Assembly: GCA_937980205.1 (NCBI GenBank) | Contig: CALJKW010000051.1 | Coordinates: 1-64,000, forward strand | Reading direction: 5' to 3' | DNA: 64,000 bases | Source of the DNA: an uncultured Myxococcales bacterium | GTDB lineage: Bacteria; Myxococcota; Myxococcia; Myxococcales; Myxococcaceae | Shown: piece after piece, positions 1 to 8,706 of the stretch | How the letters are laid out: every line of letters starts with the position of its first letter | How positions within the stretch are numbered: the first letter of the stretch is position 1 | The notes under the pieces: generated by a model | Database searches by the model: none | The model's input: only the letters and a program-made list of their open reading frames with translations | Told to the model about the DNA's origin: nothing | Position numbers and translations under genes: made by a program

Positions 1-755
1 TGGAGAAGTACCCCGAGGTCTACACCTCGATGGGCGCCACCGCCGAGAAGGTCGCGGCGCGCTTCAACGTCAGCCGCGAGGACCAGGACAAGTTCGCCTT
101 CGACTCGCAGATGAAGGCGAAGATCGGCCGCGCCGAAGGCAGGCTGAAGGACGAGATCGCGCCGATGAAGGTCCGCGTCTTCGACGACGCCGGCAAGGCG
201 CAGGAGCTCACGCTCACCGAGGACACCATCCTCCGTCCCGAGACGACGCTCGAGGGCCTCACGAAGCTCAAGCCCGCCTTCGACCCCAAGGGCACCGTCA
301 CCGCCGGCAACGCCTCTCCGCTCACCGACGGAGCTGCCGCCGCCGTCGTCATGTCCGAAGCCAAGGTGAAGGCCATGGGCCTCAAGCCGCTCGGCTGGTT
401 CGTCGACTTCGCCGTCGCCGGAGTCCCGCCCGACATCATGGGCATCGGCCCCGTCCCCGCGACGCGCCGCCTGCTCGAGCGCAACAAGCTCAAGGTCTCC
501 GACATCGACGTCTTCGAGCTCAACGAGGCCTTCGCCGCGCAGAGCGTCTACTGCGTGCGCGAGCTCGGCATCGACCCGAAGCGCGTGAACCCCAACGGCG
601 GAGCCATCGCCCTCGGCCACCCGCTCGGCGTCTCCGGCACCCGCATGACCGGCACCATCCTCCGCGAGCTGCAGCGCCGCGGCGGCAAGTACGGCGTCGT
701 CACCATGTGCATCGGCGGCGGCATGGGCGCGGCCGCGCTCTTCCAGTCGGCCTGA
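1..755 (+). CDS. Thiolase (acetyl-CoA C-acyltransferase), 5' partial
   Basis: The window opens inside this gene; the frame is open from base 3 and the start lies upstream. The visible 250 residues are the C-terminal half or more of a thiolase, which makes or cleaves 3-ketoacyl-CoA. Landmarks are NEAFA, GHPLGVSG (with the catalytic His) and CIGGGMG near the end (with the second catalytic Cys). The N-terminal nucleophile Cys is outside the window. The family serves fatty-acid beta-oxidation or acetoacetyl-CoA formation, and nothing here decides between them. No hydratase or dehydrogenase partner follows, so any operon partner must be upstream. Confidence 0.93.
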   Translation, partial: EKYPEVYTSMGATAEKVAARFNVSREDQDKFAFDSQMKAKIGRAEGRLKDEIAPMKVRVFDDAGKAQELTLTEDTILRPETTLEGLTKLKPAFDPKGTVTAGNASPLTDGAAAAVVMSEAKVKAMGLKPLGWFVDFAVAGVPPDIMGIGPVPATRRLLERNKLKVSDIDVFELNEAFAAQSVYCVRELGIDPKRVNPNGGAIALGHPLGVSGTRMTGTILRELQRRGGKYGVVTMCIGGGMGAAALFQSA

Positions 756-884
756 GCCCAGCGCGATGTCCACGCGAGACGACAGTCAACTCGTGACGAC
801 ACCGTCTCCCACAATGTGACCGTCGCGATTCCGCGCGGGTACCGGGAGGCCCGCGTGGATCAGCCCTTGCGATGACGCAGGGGC

Positions 885-2393
885 ATGAAAGTGCTCACCC
901 ACCGCGTCCTCCCCAAAGAAGCCAAGCAGGTCAAAGCCGATCTCGCCGTCATCCAGCGCACCATCAAGTCCGGCGACGCGCTCAACCTCGGCGACAGCGG
1001 CAAGGCCGTCGCGGCGCTGCAGCGCCAGCTCAAGAATGCGGGCGTCTACTCCGGCCCGGTGAGCGGCTCGTTCGACCAGGCGACCGCGGACGCCGTCGCG
1101 AACCTGCAGCGCGCGAAGAAGCTCGAGGGCTCGGGCATCGTCGGCGGCAAGACCTTCAAGGCGCTCAAGTCGACCGAGGTCTTCGTGAAGGACGGCTTCC
1201 AGCGCCCCGCCACCATCGGCCAGAGCGGCAGCGACATCCGCCGCGCCGAGGCGATGCTCGAGAAGCTCGGCTTCAAGCCCGGCAAGGTCGACGGAGTCTT
1301 CGACGCCGCCACCGCCAAGGCCGTCGAGCGCTACCGCGACGCCGACCCGCAGGTCCCCGACAACAAGAAGTTCATCTCCGAGGGGATGTTCAAGGAGCTC
1401 AAGCGCGCGTCGCAGAGCTACAACCACGGCCCGTACTCGCGCCGCACCATCGGCGGGCTGAAGCAGCACAAGCGCCTCGACGACCTCACCGCGAAGACCG
1501 CCGCGAAGGGCGACGGCATCGGCGTCGGCGCCAAGGGCCGCGCCGTCCTCAACATCGAGAAGCACCTCGAGGCCGCCGGCTACGAGCTCGGCAAGCCGAA
1601 CGCACAGTTCGGCTCGCGCACCGAGGCCGCGGTGAAGGCCTTCCAGCGCAAGAGCGGCCTGCCCGAGACCGGCCAGGTCGACGAGCGCACCTGGTCGAAG
1701 CTGCGCGGCAAGCTGTTCGCGGCCGCCAGCGCGACGAGCCCCGCCCAGCGCATCGGCGAGCGCGGCGCCGCGGTGCTGCGCACCGAGAAGCAGCTCAAGC
1801 AGCTCGGCTTCGACACCGGCCCCGCCGACGGCCTGTTCTCGAAGAACACCGCGGCCGCCGTCCGCCGCTTCCAGAAGAAGCACAAGCTCAACGTCACCGG
1901 CCAGGTCGGCAGCGGCACCGCCAAGGCGATCAAGAAGGCGCTCGAGAAGAAGAACGGCGGAGCGCAGGTTCAGAAGATGCTGAAGATCGCGCGCAACTGG
2001 CTCGGCTTCCAAGAGAAGGGCAACAACGGCAACCCGTTCTCGCGGCACTTCGGCCGCCCGGCCGAGCCGTGGTGCGCCGACTTCGTCAGCTACCTCGCCG
2101 ACAAGGCGGGCCTGAAGCTCAACACCGCCTCGGCGCACGGCGTCGCGCAGTACCTGGAGTCGCGCGGCTCGTGGAAGGGCCGCCACAACCCGAAGCCCGG
2201 CGACGCCGTCACGTTCCGCTGGGACGGCAACACCGGCGCCTGGGCCGACCACGTCGGCATCGTCGAGAAGGTCTTCCGCAAGAACGGCCAGCTCTGGATC
2301 CAGACCATCGAGGGCAACTCGGGCGACGCCGTTCGCCGCAAGACGTACCCCGCGTTCTCGAGCGTCATCAACGGCTACGGAAAGATCAAATGA
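885..2393 (+). CDS. Peptidoglycan-binding repeat protein with C-terminal CHAP amidase/endopeptidase domain
   Basis: 502 residues. Four peptidoglycan-binding (PG_binding_1-like) repeats are visible, each with the pattern G..G..V..LQ..L...G and then D(G)xF...T..AV..FQ; they lie at about residues 38-95, 110-160, 210-265 and 288-345. The last 130 residues form a CHAP-type cysteine hydrolase: PWCADFVSY holds the candidate catalytic Cys, DHVGIVE the His, and EGNSGD follows. It would cut cell-wall peptide or amide bonds. No signal peptide is visible, so export may be non-classical or by lysis. ATG follows a GCAGGGGC ribosome site. A phage-type endolysin origin is possible, but no phage genes are near. 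Confidence 0.85.
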   Translation: MKVLTHRVLPKEAKQVKADLAVIQRTIKSGDALNLGDSGKAVAALQRQLKNAGVYSGPVSGSFDQATADAVANLQRAKKLEGSGIVGGKTFKALKSTEVFVKDGFQRPATIGQSGSDIRRAEAMLEKLGFKPGKVDGVFDAATAKAVERYRDADPQVPDNKKFISEGMFKELKRASQSYNHGPYSRRTIGGLKQHKRLDDLTAKTAAKGDGIGVGAKGRAVLNIEKHLEAAGYELGKPNAQFGSRTEAAVKAFQRKSGLPETGQVDERTWSKLRGKLFAAASATSPAQRIGERGAAVLRTEKQLKQLGFDTGPADGLFSKNTAAAVRRFQKKHKLNVTGQVGSGTAKAIKKALEKKNGGAQVQKMLKIARNWLGFQEKGNNGNPFSRHFGRPAEPWCADFVSYLADKAGLKLNTASAHGVAQYLESRGSWKGRHNPKPGDAVTFRWDGNTGAWADHVGIVEKVFRKNGQLWIQTIEGNSGDAVRRKTYPAFSSVINGYGKIK

Positions 2394-2430
2394 CGCCGAG
2401 CGGGGGTTGCGCGTAGAGAGCGAGGCCGTA

Positions 2431-4521
2431 ATGAGCCTCCCTCTCATCGCAACCCTCCTGCTCAGCGCCATGCCCAACTCACAGAAGAACCTGCTGCTTC
2501 AGCCCTGGAAGGGCCCCTACGGAGGCGTGCCTCCGCTCGACCAGGTGAAGGTCGAAGACTTCAAGCCGGCCCTCGAGCAGGGCATGGCCGACACGCTCGC
2601 CGAGCTTCAGAAGATCGCCAACAACAAGGCGAAGCCCACCTTCGAGAACACGCTCGTCGCGATGGAGAAGTCCGGCGAGCCGTTCAACCGCGCCGTCAAC
2701 CTCTTCGGCACCTGGAGCAGCTCGAAGTCGAGCGAGGACTTCCGGAAGATCGAAGAGGAGCTGTCGCCGAAGCTCGCGGCGTTTCAGGATCAGATCATCC
2801 AGAACCCGCTGCTCTTCGCCCGCATCAAGGCCGTCTACGACGACCCGGCGAAGTCGAAGCTGAAGCCCGAACAGCAGCGGCTCGTCTGGGTCGTCTACAA
2901 CAACTTCGTCAAGCAGGGCGCCGCGCTCGACGACGAGAAGAAGAAGAAGCTCTCCGAGCTGAACCAGAAGCTCGCGACGCTGACCACGAAGTTCGCGCAG
3001 AACCAGCTCGGCGACGAAGAGAAGGAAGCGCTCATCGTCGAGAAGGAAGCCGAGCTCGCCGGCCTCTCGCCGCAGCAGAAGGCCGCCGCCGCCGCCGAGG
3101 GCGAGCGCCGCGGCATGAAGGGCAAGTGGGTGTTCGCGAACACGCGCTCGTCCATCGAGCCGCTGCTCGTCGCCGCCGACAACCGCGGCCTGCGCGAGCG
3201 CGCGTTCAAGATCTGGACGAGCCGCGGAGAGCTGAACCCCGAGCGCGACAACAACAAGCTCGTGCCCGAGATCCTCAGCCTGCGCGCCCAGAAGGCGAAG
3301 CTGCTCGGCTACGAGACCTACGCGCACTGGCGCCTGTCGGACCAGATGGCGAAGAACCCCGACACCGCGATGAAGCTGATGCAGTCGGTGTGGGCGCCGG
3401 CGCGCGATCAGTTCATCAAAGACGTCGCCGAGTGCCAGGCGCTCGCCGACAAGGCGGGAGCGAAGTTCAAGCTCGAGCCGTGGGACTACCGCTACTACGC
3501 CGAGAAGCTGCGCAAGGCGAAGTACGACCTCGACCTGAACGAGGTGAAGCCGTACCTGCAGCTCGAGAAGATCCGCGAGGCGATGTTCTTCATGGCGAAG
3601 CAGCTGTACGGCTTCACCTTCACGAAGGTCTCCGGAGTTCCCGTCTTCGACCCCGCCCAGACCGTCTACGAGGTGAAGGGCCCCAAGGGCGAGCACGTCG
3701 GCCTCTGGTACTTCGACCCCTACGCGCGGCCGGGCAAGCAGTCGGGCGCGTGGATGAGCGCGTACCGCGAGCAGCAGAAGATCGACAAGCCGATCACCAC
3801 CATCGTCTCGAACAACTCGAACTTCATCGCGTCGGGAGACGGCTCGCCGGTGACGATCTCGTGGGACGACGCGCGGACGATGTTCCACGAGTTCGGCCAC
3901 GCGCTGCACGGCCTCAACTCGGCGGTCACGTACCCGACGCTCTCCGGCACGAACACCACGCGCGACTTCGTCGAGTTCCCGTCGCAGTTCCACGAGCACT
4001 ACCTGACGAGCCCCGAGGTGATGAAGATGCTCGTGAACGAGAAGGGCGAGCAGATTCCCGCCTCGCTCATCGAGCGCATCGAGAAGGCGCAGACCTTCAA
4101 CCAGGGCTTCCAGGTCGCCGAGGCCCAGTCGAGCGCCATCGTCGACATGAAGCTGCACCTGATGGGAGACAAGCCCGTCGACCCGAAGGCGTTCGAGAAG
4201 GAGACGCTCAAGGAGATCGGCATGCCGCCCCAGCTCGTGATGCGTCACCGCATTCCTGCGTTCGGGCACATCTTCTCCGGCGACGGCTACGCGGCCGGTT
4301 ACTACAGCTACATCTGGGCCGAGGTGCTCGAGTCCGACGCGTACGAGGCGTTCACCGAGGCGAAGGGCCCGTACGACGCCGAGGTCGCCGCGAAGTTCAA
4401 GAAGACCATCATGAGCGTCGGCAACACCGTGGACCCGGCCGAGGCCTTCAAGGCGTTCCGCGGCAGAGATCCGAAGCCGGACGCGCTGCTCAGGTCGAAG
4501 GGCTTCCCGGTCCCGAAGTAG
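2431..4521 (+). CDS. M3 family metallopeptidase (oligopeptidase / peptidyl-dipeptidase type)
   Basis: 696 residues from the ATG at 2431; an in-frame TTG at 2407 would add eight residues but leaves a poorer N-terminus. The zinc site HEFGHALHG starts at residue 486, with the downstream EF...FHEH segment expected of the thimet oligopeptidase/Dcp family. Length matches Dcp (about 680). The first 15 residues (MSLPLIATLLLSAMP) look like a short signal peptide, so the enzyme may act in the periplasm or on the surface on short peptides. It begins 37 bases after the CHAP hydrolase gene and could share its transcript. Confidence 0.93.
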   Translation: MSLPLIATLLLSAMPNSQKNLLLQPWKGPYGGVPPLDQVKVEDFKPALEQGMADTLAELQKIANNKAKPTFENTLVAMEKSGEPFNRAVNLFGTWSSSKSSEDFRKIEEELSPKLAAFQDQIIQNPLLFARIKAVYDDPAKSKLKPEQQRLVWVVYNNFVKQGAALDDEKKKKLSELNQKLATLTTKFAQNQLGDEEKEALIVEKEAELAGLSPQQKAAAAAEGERRGMKGKWVFANTRSSIEPLLVAADNRGLRERAFKIWTSRGELNPERDNNKLVPEILSLRAQKAKLLGYETYAHWRLSDQMAKNPDTAMKLMQSVWAPARDQFIKDVAECQALADKAGAKFKLEPWDYRYYAEKLRKAKYDLDLNEVKPYLQLEKIREAMFFMAKQLYGFTFTKVSGVPVFDPAQTVYEVKGPKGEHVGLWYFDPYARPGKQSGAWMSAYREQQKIDKPITTIVSNNSNFIASGDGSPVTISWDDARTMFHEFGHALHGLNSAVTYPTLSGTNTTRDFVEFPSQFHEHYLTSPEVMKMLVNEKGEQIPASLIERIEKAQTFNQGFQVAEAQSSAIVDMKLHLMGDKPVDPKAFEKETLKEIGMPPQLVMRHRIPAFGHIFSGDGYAAGYYSYIWAEVLESDAYEAFTEAKGPYDAEVAAKFKKTIMSVGNTVDPAEAFKAFRGRDPKPDALLRSKGFPVPK

Positions 4522-4526
4522 GCAGG

Positions 4527-4544
4527 ACTCCGCTCAGCGTGAAC
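4527..4544. repeat. Short copy of the CTGAGCGGAGTC element
   Basis: CTCCGCTCAG followed by CGTGAACG; its reverse complement matches the start of the element at 59889-59910. It sits between the convergent M3 peptidase and pseudouridine synthase genes. Confidence 0.4.
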
Positions 4545-4564
4545 GTCGCGGTGACGCACGTTGC

Positions 4565-5815
4565 TCAGAACGGCGCCGGCGCGCGGAAGGTGAGCCGCTC
4601 GGCCGTCGCGGGGTGCGTGAAGGTCAGCGCCTCGGCGTGCAGCATGAGGCGCTCGCCTTCCGCGCCGTAGAGCCGGTCGCCGACGATGGGCGCGGCGAGG
4701 CCGTCGCGGTGGGCCGCGTGGACCCGCAGCTGGTGCGTGCGGCCGGTGCGCGGGAAGAACGCGACGCGCGTGCGGCCGCCTTTGCGCTCGAGGACCTCCC
4801 AGTCGGTGACGGCGTGCCGCCCGTGTCGCAGGTCGACGACCTGTCGTGGCCGCTGCTCGAGATCGACGCGCATCGGGAGCGTGATGGTGCCGCGGTCGCC
4901 GCGGACCTTCCCGTCGAGCCATGCCACGTACCGCTTCTCGACGCCGCGCCACTGCGCCTGCAGCTGCCGGTAGGTGTCGAAGTCGAGCGCTGCGAGCAGG
5001 ACGCCGCTGGTGTCGAGGTCGAGCCGGTGCACCAGCATCGCGTTGGGGTACTGGTCGCGCAGCCGCTTCAGCACCGAATCCGACTCCTCTTTCCCCGGCA
5101 CCGACAAGAGCCCCTCCGGCTTCGCGAGCACGGCGACGTGCGCGTCTTCGTGCAGCACGTCGAACGGCGCGGGCCGGGAGCGGAACGGCCGCCGCGGTGC
5201 GACGTCGAGCCCGCGGAAGAGGAACGGCAGCACCGGGCCGCACTTGTTCCGGCACGCCGGGTAGAACGCGCCGTGCACGCGCGCTCCACCGGGAGGCGGC
5301 GGCCCCCACCAGAACTCGGCCAGCGCGAGGGGCTTCAGCTTCCGCAGAATCGCGTGCTGCAACAGCTTCACCGCCGCGCACTCACCCGCGCCGCCGGGAG
5401 GCTCGCTCGCGAAGAAGCTGCGCAGCGGCGCGCGCTCACCGAGGGCGTTCTCGAGCACGTACGTGTCGTGAATGCGCTTCATCGCCTGCTGGCTCACGAA
5501 GCGGCGCAGGCGCTCGATGGCGGGCAGGCGGTGGGGCTCGCGCTCCAGCCGCTGCGCGAGGTGCTTCAACGCTGCGGAGGCCTGGGGCTCCACCTGCGCC
5601 CGCGCCTCGGCGTCGTAGAGGTGCGGCACGAAGTCGGGAGGCGCCTGCGTCGCGTCTCCGGATACCGCGCAGAGCGGGTCGGCTCCCTCGACGACGAGGA
5701 CGCCGAACATCTTCCCCTCGCTCAGCTGGGGCAGCCGGCGCTGCAGCGCGCGGGCCGCGTCTGCGGCGCGCGGGTCTGGCTCCAGCTCATCGAAGGGATT
5801 GCGCACGGCCCGCAC
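4565..5815 (-). CDS. RluA-family pseudouridine synthase with N-terminal extension
   Basis: 416 residues. The C-terminal 210 residues are a classic RluA catalytic domain: VLHEDAHVAVLAKPEGLLSV, then HRLDLDTSG with the catalytic Asp, then RTGRTHQLRVHAA and GDRLYG. It isomerises uridine in rRNA or tRNA. The N-terminal 200 residues include YPACRNKCGPVLPFLF, a Cys-containing segment also found in larger RluA relatives acting on 23S rRNA/tRNA; its role is not clear to me. The gene diverges from the phosphodiesterase gene with only 18 bases between starts. Which RNA is modified cannot be read from the sequence. Confidence 0.9.
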   Translation of the reverse strand: MRAVRNPFDELEPDPRAADAARALQRRLPQLSEGKMFGVLVVEGADPLCAVSGDATQAPPDFVPHLYDAEARAQVEPQASAALKHLAQRLEREPHRLPAIERLRRFVSQQAMKRIHDTYVLENALGERAPLRSFFASEPPGGAGECAAVKLLQHAILRKLKPLALAEFWWGPPPPGGARVHGAFYPACRNKCGPVLPFLFRGLDVAPRRPFRSRPAPFDVLHEDAHVAVLAKPEGLLSVPGKEESDSVLKRLRDQYPNAMLVHRLDLDTSGVLLAALDFDTYRQLQAQWRGVEKRYVAWLDGKVRGDRGTITLPMRVDLEQRPRQVVDLRHGRHAVTDWEVLERKGGRTRVAFFPRTGRTHQLRVHAAHRDGLAAPIVGDRLYGAEGERLMLHAEALTFTHPATAERLTFRAPAPF

Positions 5816-5833
5816 CGGTTACCATGGCTGACC

Positions 5834-6337
5834 ATGAAGATCGGAGTCGTCGCCGACACGCACTCGCAGCCGCACCCCAAAGGGCTCGAGCTGCTGGCGG
5901 GGCTCCGCCCGGACGTCATTCTTCACGCCGGAGACATCGGAGATCTCGAGGTGCTCGAGCGGCTCGAGCAGATCGCGCCGCTGCACGCGGTGCGTGGCAA
6001 CATCGACGACGCCTCGTCCGGCCTCCCCGAGGCGCGCGTGCTCGAGCTGGGGCCGCTCAAGCTCTACCTCACGCACATCGCGGTCTACGGCCCGCGCATC
6101 CGCGCCGACGTCGCGAAGAAGGCGCGCGCCGCGAACACGAACCTCATCGTCTGCGGCCACTCGCACGTGCCGTTCATCGCGGTCGAGCGCGGGCTCACCG
6201 TGTTCAACCCCGGCTCCATCGGGCCGCGGCGGCCGGGCCTGCCCATCGTCTTCGGAGTCGCCGACCTGCGCGCCGACGGGCTGCACCTCGAGCACGTCGA
6301 CTGCGAGACGGGGAAGCGTTGGCTGCCGCCGGCCTGA
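5834..6337 (+). CDS. YfcE/MJ0936-type metallophosphoesterase
   Basis: 167 residues, the usual length for the small calcineurin-like phosphodiesterases. Metal-site motifs appear in order: ADTH (residues 7-10), HAGDIGD, RGNID, LTHI and CGHSHVP. NPGSIGPRRPG near the end is also typical. These enzymes hydrolyse phosphodiester bonds with two metal ions; the natural substrate is unknown for most members. The start at ATG 5834 was chosen because the protein then begins MKIGVVADTH, the family's normal N-terminus; the longer upstream reading frame is antisense to the pseudouridine synthase gene. Confidence 0.93.
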   Translation: MKIGVVADTHSQPHPKGLELLAGLRPDVILHAGDIGDLEVLERLEQIAPLHAVRGNIDDASSGLPEARVLELGPLKLYLTHIAVYGPRIRADVAKKARAANTNLIVCGHSHVPFIAVERGLTVFNPGSIGPRRPGLPIVFGVADLRADGLHLEHVDCETGKRWLPPA

Positions 6338-6356
6338 GCGCGGTAGCTTCGCGGGC

Positions 6357-7019
6357 GTGTACTGCCCTTCGTGCGGCTCGCTGAACGACGGCACGCTGCT
6401 CTGCATGACGTGTGGCCGCGAGCTCGGGGACGAGCCGAAGCGCGCGCCGCGCGCCGAGCCCGCCATCGAGCCGTCGACGGTCGGCGTGACGGGCGAGCCG
6501 GTTCAGCAGGCCGCGCCGCCTGCGCCGGCGCCGGCGCTCGAGCACCCCTGTCCCGTTCACCCCGAGCTGCCGGTGGGCGGGACCTGCTCGCGCTGCGGAA
6601 AGTTCGTGTGCATCCGCTGCGCGCCGAAGCTGGCCGAGGGCAGCTCGCTCTGCACCGACTGCATCGCACGCCAGCCGGCGGCGTCCGACGCCGAGGGCAT
6701 CGGGGGCTGGCTGGTGCTTCCCGCCATCACCGTCGTCCTGACGCCGCTGGCCGGCGTGGTGATGGCGTTCGGCGCGCTCGTCGCGGGCGAGTTCCTGGCG
6801 CTGCTGCTCGGCGGGCTGCTCGCCGGCTACGGCGGCTTCACGGCCTTCAACTTCTTCAGCCGCACGCGACAGGCGCCGCTGCTGATGATCGGCTTCTACA
6901 GCCTCTCGATCATCGCGAACCTGCTGATGAACCAGGCGCCCGCCAGCGCTGGCTGGGGCGTGGTCTGGATCATCTACTTCCTCCGCTCCGAGCGGGTGAA
7001 GCGCACCTTCGTGAGGTAG
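6357..7019 (+). CDS. Zinc-ribbon membrane protein with DUF2569 domain
   Basis: 220 residues from GTG 6357, 19 bases after the phosphodiesterase stop. The N-terminus is a Cys4 zinc ribbon (CPSCG...CMTCG), followed by a Pro/Ala linker and a B-box-like cluster (CPVHPELP, CSRCGKFVCIRC, CTDC). The C-terminal 120 residues have four hydrophobic segments and the DUF2569 hallmarks GGWLVLPAI...LTPL and YFLRSERVKRTF. DUF2569 has no known activity. The layout suggests a cytoplasmic metal- or protein-binding head on a membrane anchor. The GTG fits the first Cys motif directly. Confidence 0.8.
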   Translation: MYCPSCGSLNDGTLLCMTCGRELGDEPKRAPRAEPAIEPSTVGVTGEPVQQAAPPAPAPALEHPCPVHPELPVGGTCSRCGKFVCIRCAPKLAEGSSLCTDCIARQPAASDAEGIGGWLVLPAITVVLTPLAGVVMAFGALVAGEFLALLLGGLLAGYGGFTAFNFFSRTRQAPLLMIGFYSLSIIANLLMNQAPASAGWGVVWIIYFLRSERVKRTFVR

Positions 7020-7022
7020 CGC

Positions 7023-7214
7023 TCAGCGGCGCCGCGTCTGCTTGCGCCGCGCGGCGAGCTTCCGCGCGCGAACGCCCGCGTGCTTGCGGCTCGCGTAGGC
7101 GCGTCCGGCCGCGGTCTTCTCGGCGGTCACCTCGATGTCGTCGCTCGCGATGCGGCGGGGGCTGTCGATGCTGCCTCCGGTGACTCCCGCCATGGTGATG
7201 CGTGGTCTGGCCAT
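7023..7214 (-). CDS. Small basic protein, unknown function
   Basis: 63 residues, very basic: the last 25 residues are almost all Arg, Lys, Ala and His (ARKLAARRKQTRRR at the end). A good ribosome site (AGGAGA) lies seven bases before the ATG, which supports expression. The N-terminal half (MARPRITMAGVTGG) is uncharged. The tail suggests nucleic-acid binding, but I recognise no family. It sits convergent to the DUF2569 gene and downstream, on the same strand, of the anion symporter gene, 38 bases apart. Confidence 0.65.
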   Translation of the reverse strand: MARPRITMAGVTGGSIDSPRRIASDDIEVTAEKTAAGRAYASRKHAGVRARKLAARRKQTRRR

Positions 7215-7252
7215 TTCGATGTCTCCTGCTTGAAAGACGTAACGGAGACGTC

Positions 7253-8635
7253 TCACGCCAGCAGCAGGAACCACGCGGAGCCCAGCGTCAGGAACACGGC
7301 GGTGTTGACCGCGGTGACGAGGCCTCCGAACCGGTACACCTCTGAGGTGGTCAGGTACCCGCTGCCGACGAACAGCACGTTCGCGCTCGAGCCCTGCGGC
7401 GTGAGGCACGAGAAGTAGTTCGTCGCGAACAGCAGCTGAAACGAGATGAGGGCCGGCTTCACGCCGGCGGTCACCGCGACCTGCAGGAACACGCCGGCGA
7501 GCGCGAGCAGGTGCGCCGACTGGCTCACGAAGAAGTAGTGAATCGCCACGTACGCGAGCGTGAGCACCGCGTACACCAGCAGCGGCGGCAGGCCGGCGAC
7601 GCCCGAGCTCACTCCGCCGCCGAGCCACTTCATGAACCCGAGCGTGTTGAGCTGCGTCGACAGCGTGTAGAGCAGGGCGAACCAGATCCAGATCTCCAGC
7701 GCCTCGCCCTCGCGCTTGAAGCCGTCCTTCGGGTACGCGCCGGTGAGCACGAGCACCGCGAGCCCGGCGAATGCCACCGCGGTGCGGTCGATCTTCAGCA
7801 CGCTCGACAGCGCCCACAGCGCGACCATGGAGATGAAGACGGCCAGGGTGATCTTCTCGAGCCGCTTCATCGGCCCGAGCGCCGCGAGCGCCGCGCGCGC
7901 CTGCTCGGGGGCATCGGGCGTGTGCGCGACCTCGGGCTTCATCGACCGGAACAAGAGCCACGGGATCAGCACCGCGCAGGCGAGCACGGGCACCGACGCT
8001 CCGAGCGCCCAGGTCCCGAAGGTCACCTGCACTCCGTGCTCGGCGGCGAGCTTCGCGCCCGCGGGGTTCGCCGCCATCGCGGTGAGCCACATCGCCGACG
8101 AGAGGCTCAGGCCGGCCATCGACGACATCATCAGGTAGCGGCCGATGCGCAGCCGCGACGGCTGATCCGGCAGCGAGCCCTGGCTCACGCAGATGGACTT
8201 GAGCACCGGGAAGATGACGCCGCTGCGCGCGGTGTTCGACGGGAACGCCGCCGCGATGAGGATGTCGGTGATCAGCAGCGAGTAGGCGAGGCCGAGCGTC
8301 GACCTGCCCAGCCGCCGGATGATGAACCACGCGATGCGCGCGCCCAAGCCCGACTCGAGCATCGCGCGCGAGACCAGGAACGCCGCGACGATGAGCAGGA
8401 TGAAGTCCTCGGAGAACCCCGCGTACGCCTCTTTCCCGCTGAGCGTCCCCGTCAGCACCGCGGCCGACACGCCGAGCAGCGCCGCGAGCACCACCGGCAC
8501 CACGTTCGCCACCACGAGCGCGATGACGGTGAGGAAGATGGCGAACAGCGACCACGCCCGCGGCTCGAGGCCGCTCGGCGCAGGCACGAAGTAGAGCGCC
8601 GTCCCCGCCGCGAAGATGAGCACGAGCCGCTTCAC
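7253..8635 (-). CDS. DASS/SLC13-type divalent anion:Na+ symporter
   Basis: 460 residues from GTG 8635 with about 11-12 hydrophobic segments. Two paired SNT-like regions mark the divalent anion:sodium symporter family: FPSNTARSGVIFPV in the first half and TPQGSSANVLFVGSGY in the second. Relatives carry dicarboxylates such as malate, 2-oxoglutarate or succinate, or sulfate, across the inner membrane. The second motif reads TPQG instead of the usual SNT, as in the plastid 2-oxoglutarate/malate translocator branch. The substrate is not decided by sequence alone. No sensor-regulator pair is next to it. Confidence 0.88.
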   Translation of the reverse strand: MKRLVLIFAAGTALYFVPAPSGLEPRAWSLFAIFLTVIALVVANVVPVVLAALLGVSAAVLTGTLSGKEAYAGFSEDFILLIVAAFLVSRAMLESGLGARIAWFIIRRLGRSTLGLAYSLLITDILIAAAFPSNTARSGVIFPVLKSICVSQGSLPDQPSRLRIGRYLMMSSMAGLSLSSAMWLTAMAANPAGAKLAAEHGVQVTFGTWALGASVPVLACAVLIPWLLFRSMKPEVAHTPDAPEQARAALAALGPMKRLEKITLAVFISMVALWALSSVLKIDRTAVAFAGLAVLVLTGAYPKDGFKREGEALEIWIWFALLYTLSTQLNTLGFMKWLGGGVSSGVAGLPPLLVYAVLTLAYVAIHYFFVSQSAHLLALAGVFLQVAVTAGVKPALISFQLLFATNYFSCLTPQGSSANVLFVGSGYLTTSEVYRFGGLVTAVNTAVFLTLGSAWFLLLA

Positions 8636-8651
8636 CGGATGCGAATAGTCG

Positions 8652-8682
8652 CCGGGAAAATGGGGCCTGTCCCCATTTCCGG
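8652..8682. repeat. Imperfect palindrome with ATGGGG / CCCCAT arms
   Basis: The arms GGAAAATGGGG and CCCCATTTCC pair across a five-base loop with one bulged A; CCGG extends the stem. It lies between the divergent symporter and metallo-beta-lactamase genes. The A-rich/GGGG pattern resembles small dispersed palindromes (REP-like) known in proteobacteria. No T-run follows, so a simple terminator is unlikely. Confidence 0.5.
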
Positions 8683-8706
8683 CCGTTCGATAGGGTTCGG
8701 TCCGCC

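Noticed and set aside
885..2393. Prophage endolysin
   Set aside because: The peptidoglycan-binding/CHAP layout fits, but no holin, tail or capsid gene lies nearby; a cell-wall remodelling enzyme is simpler.
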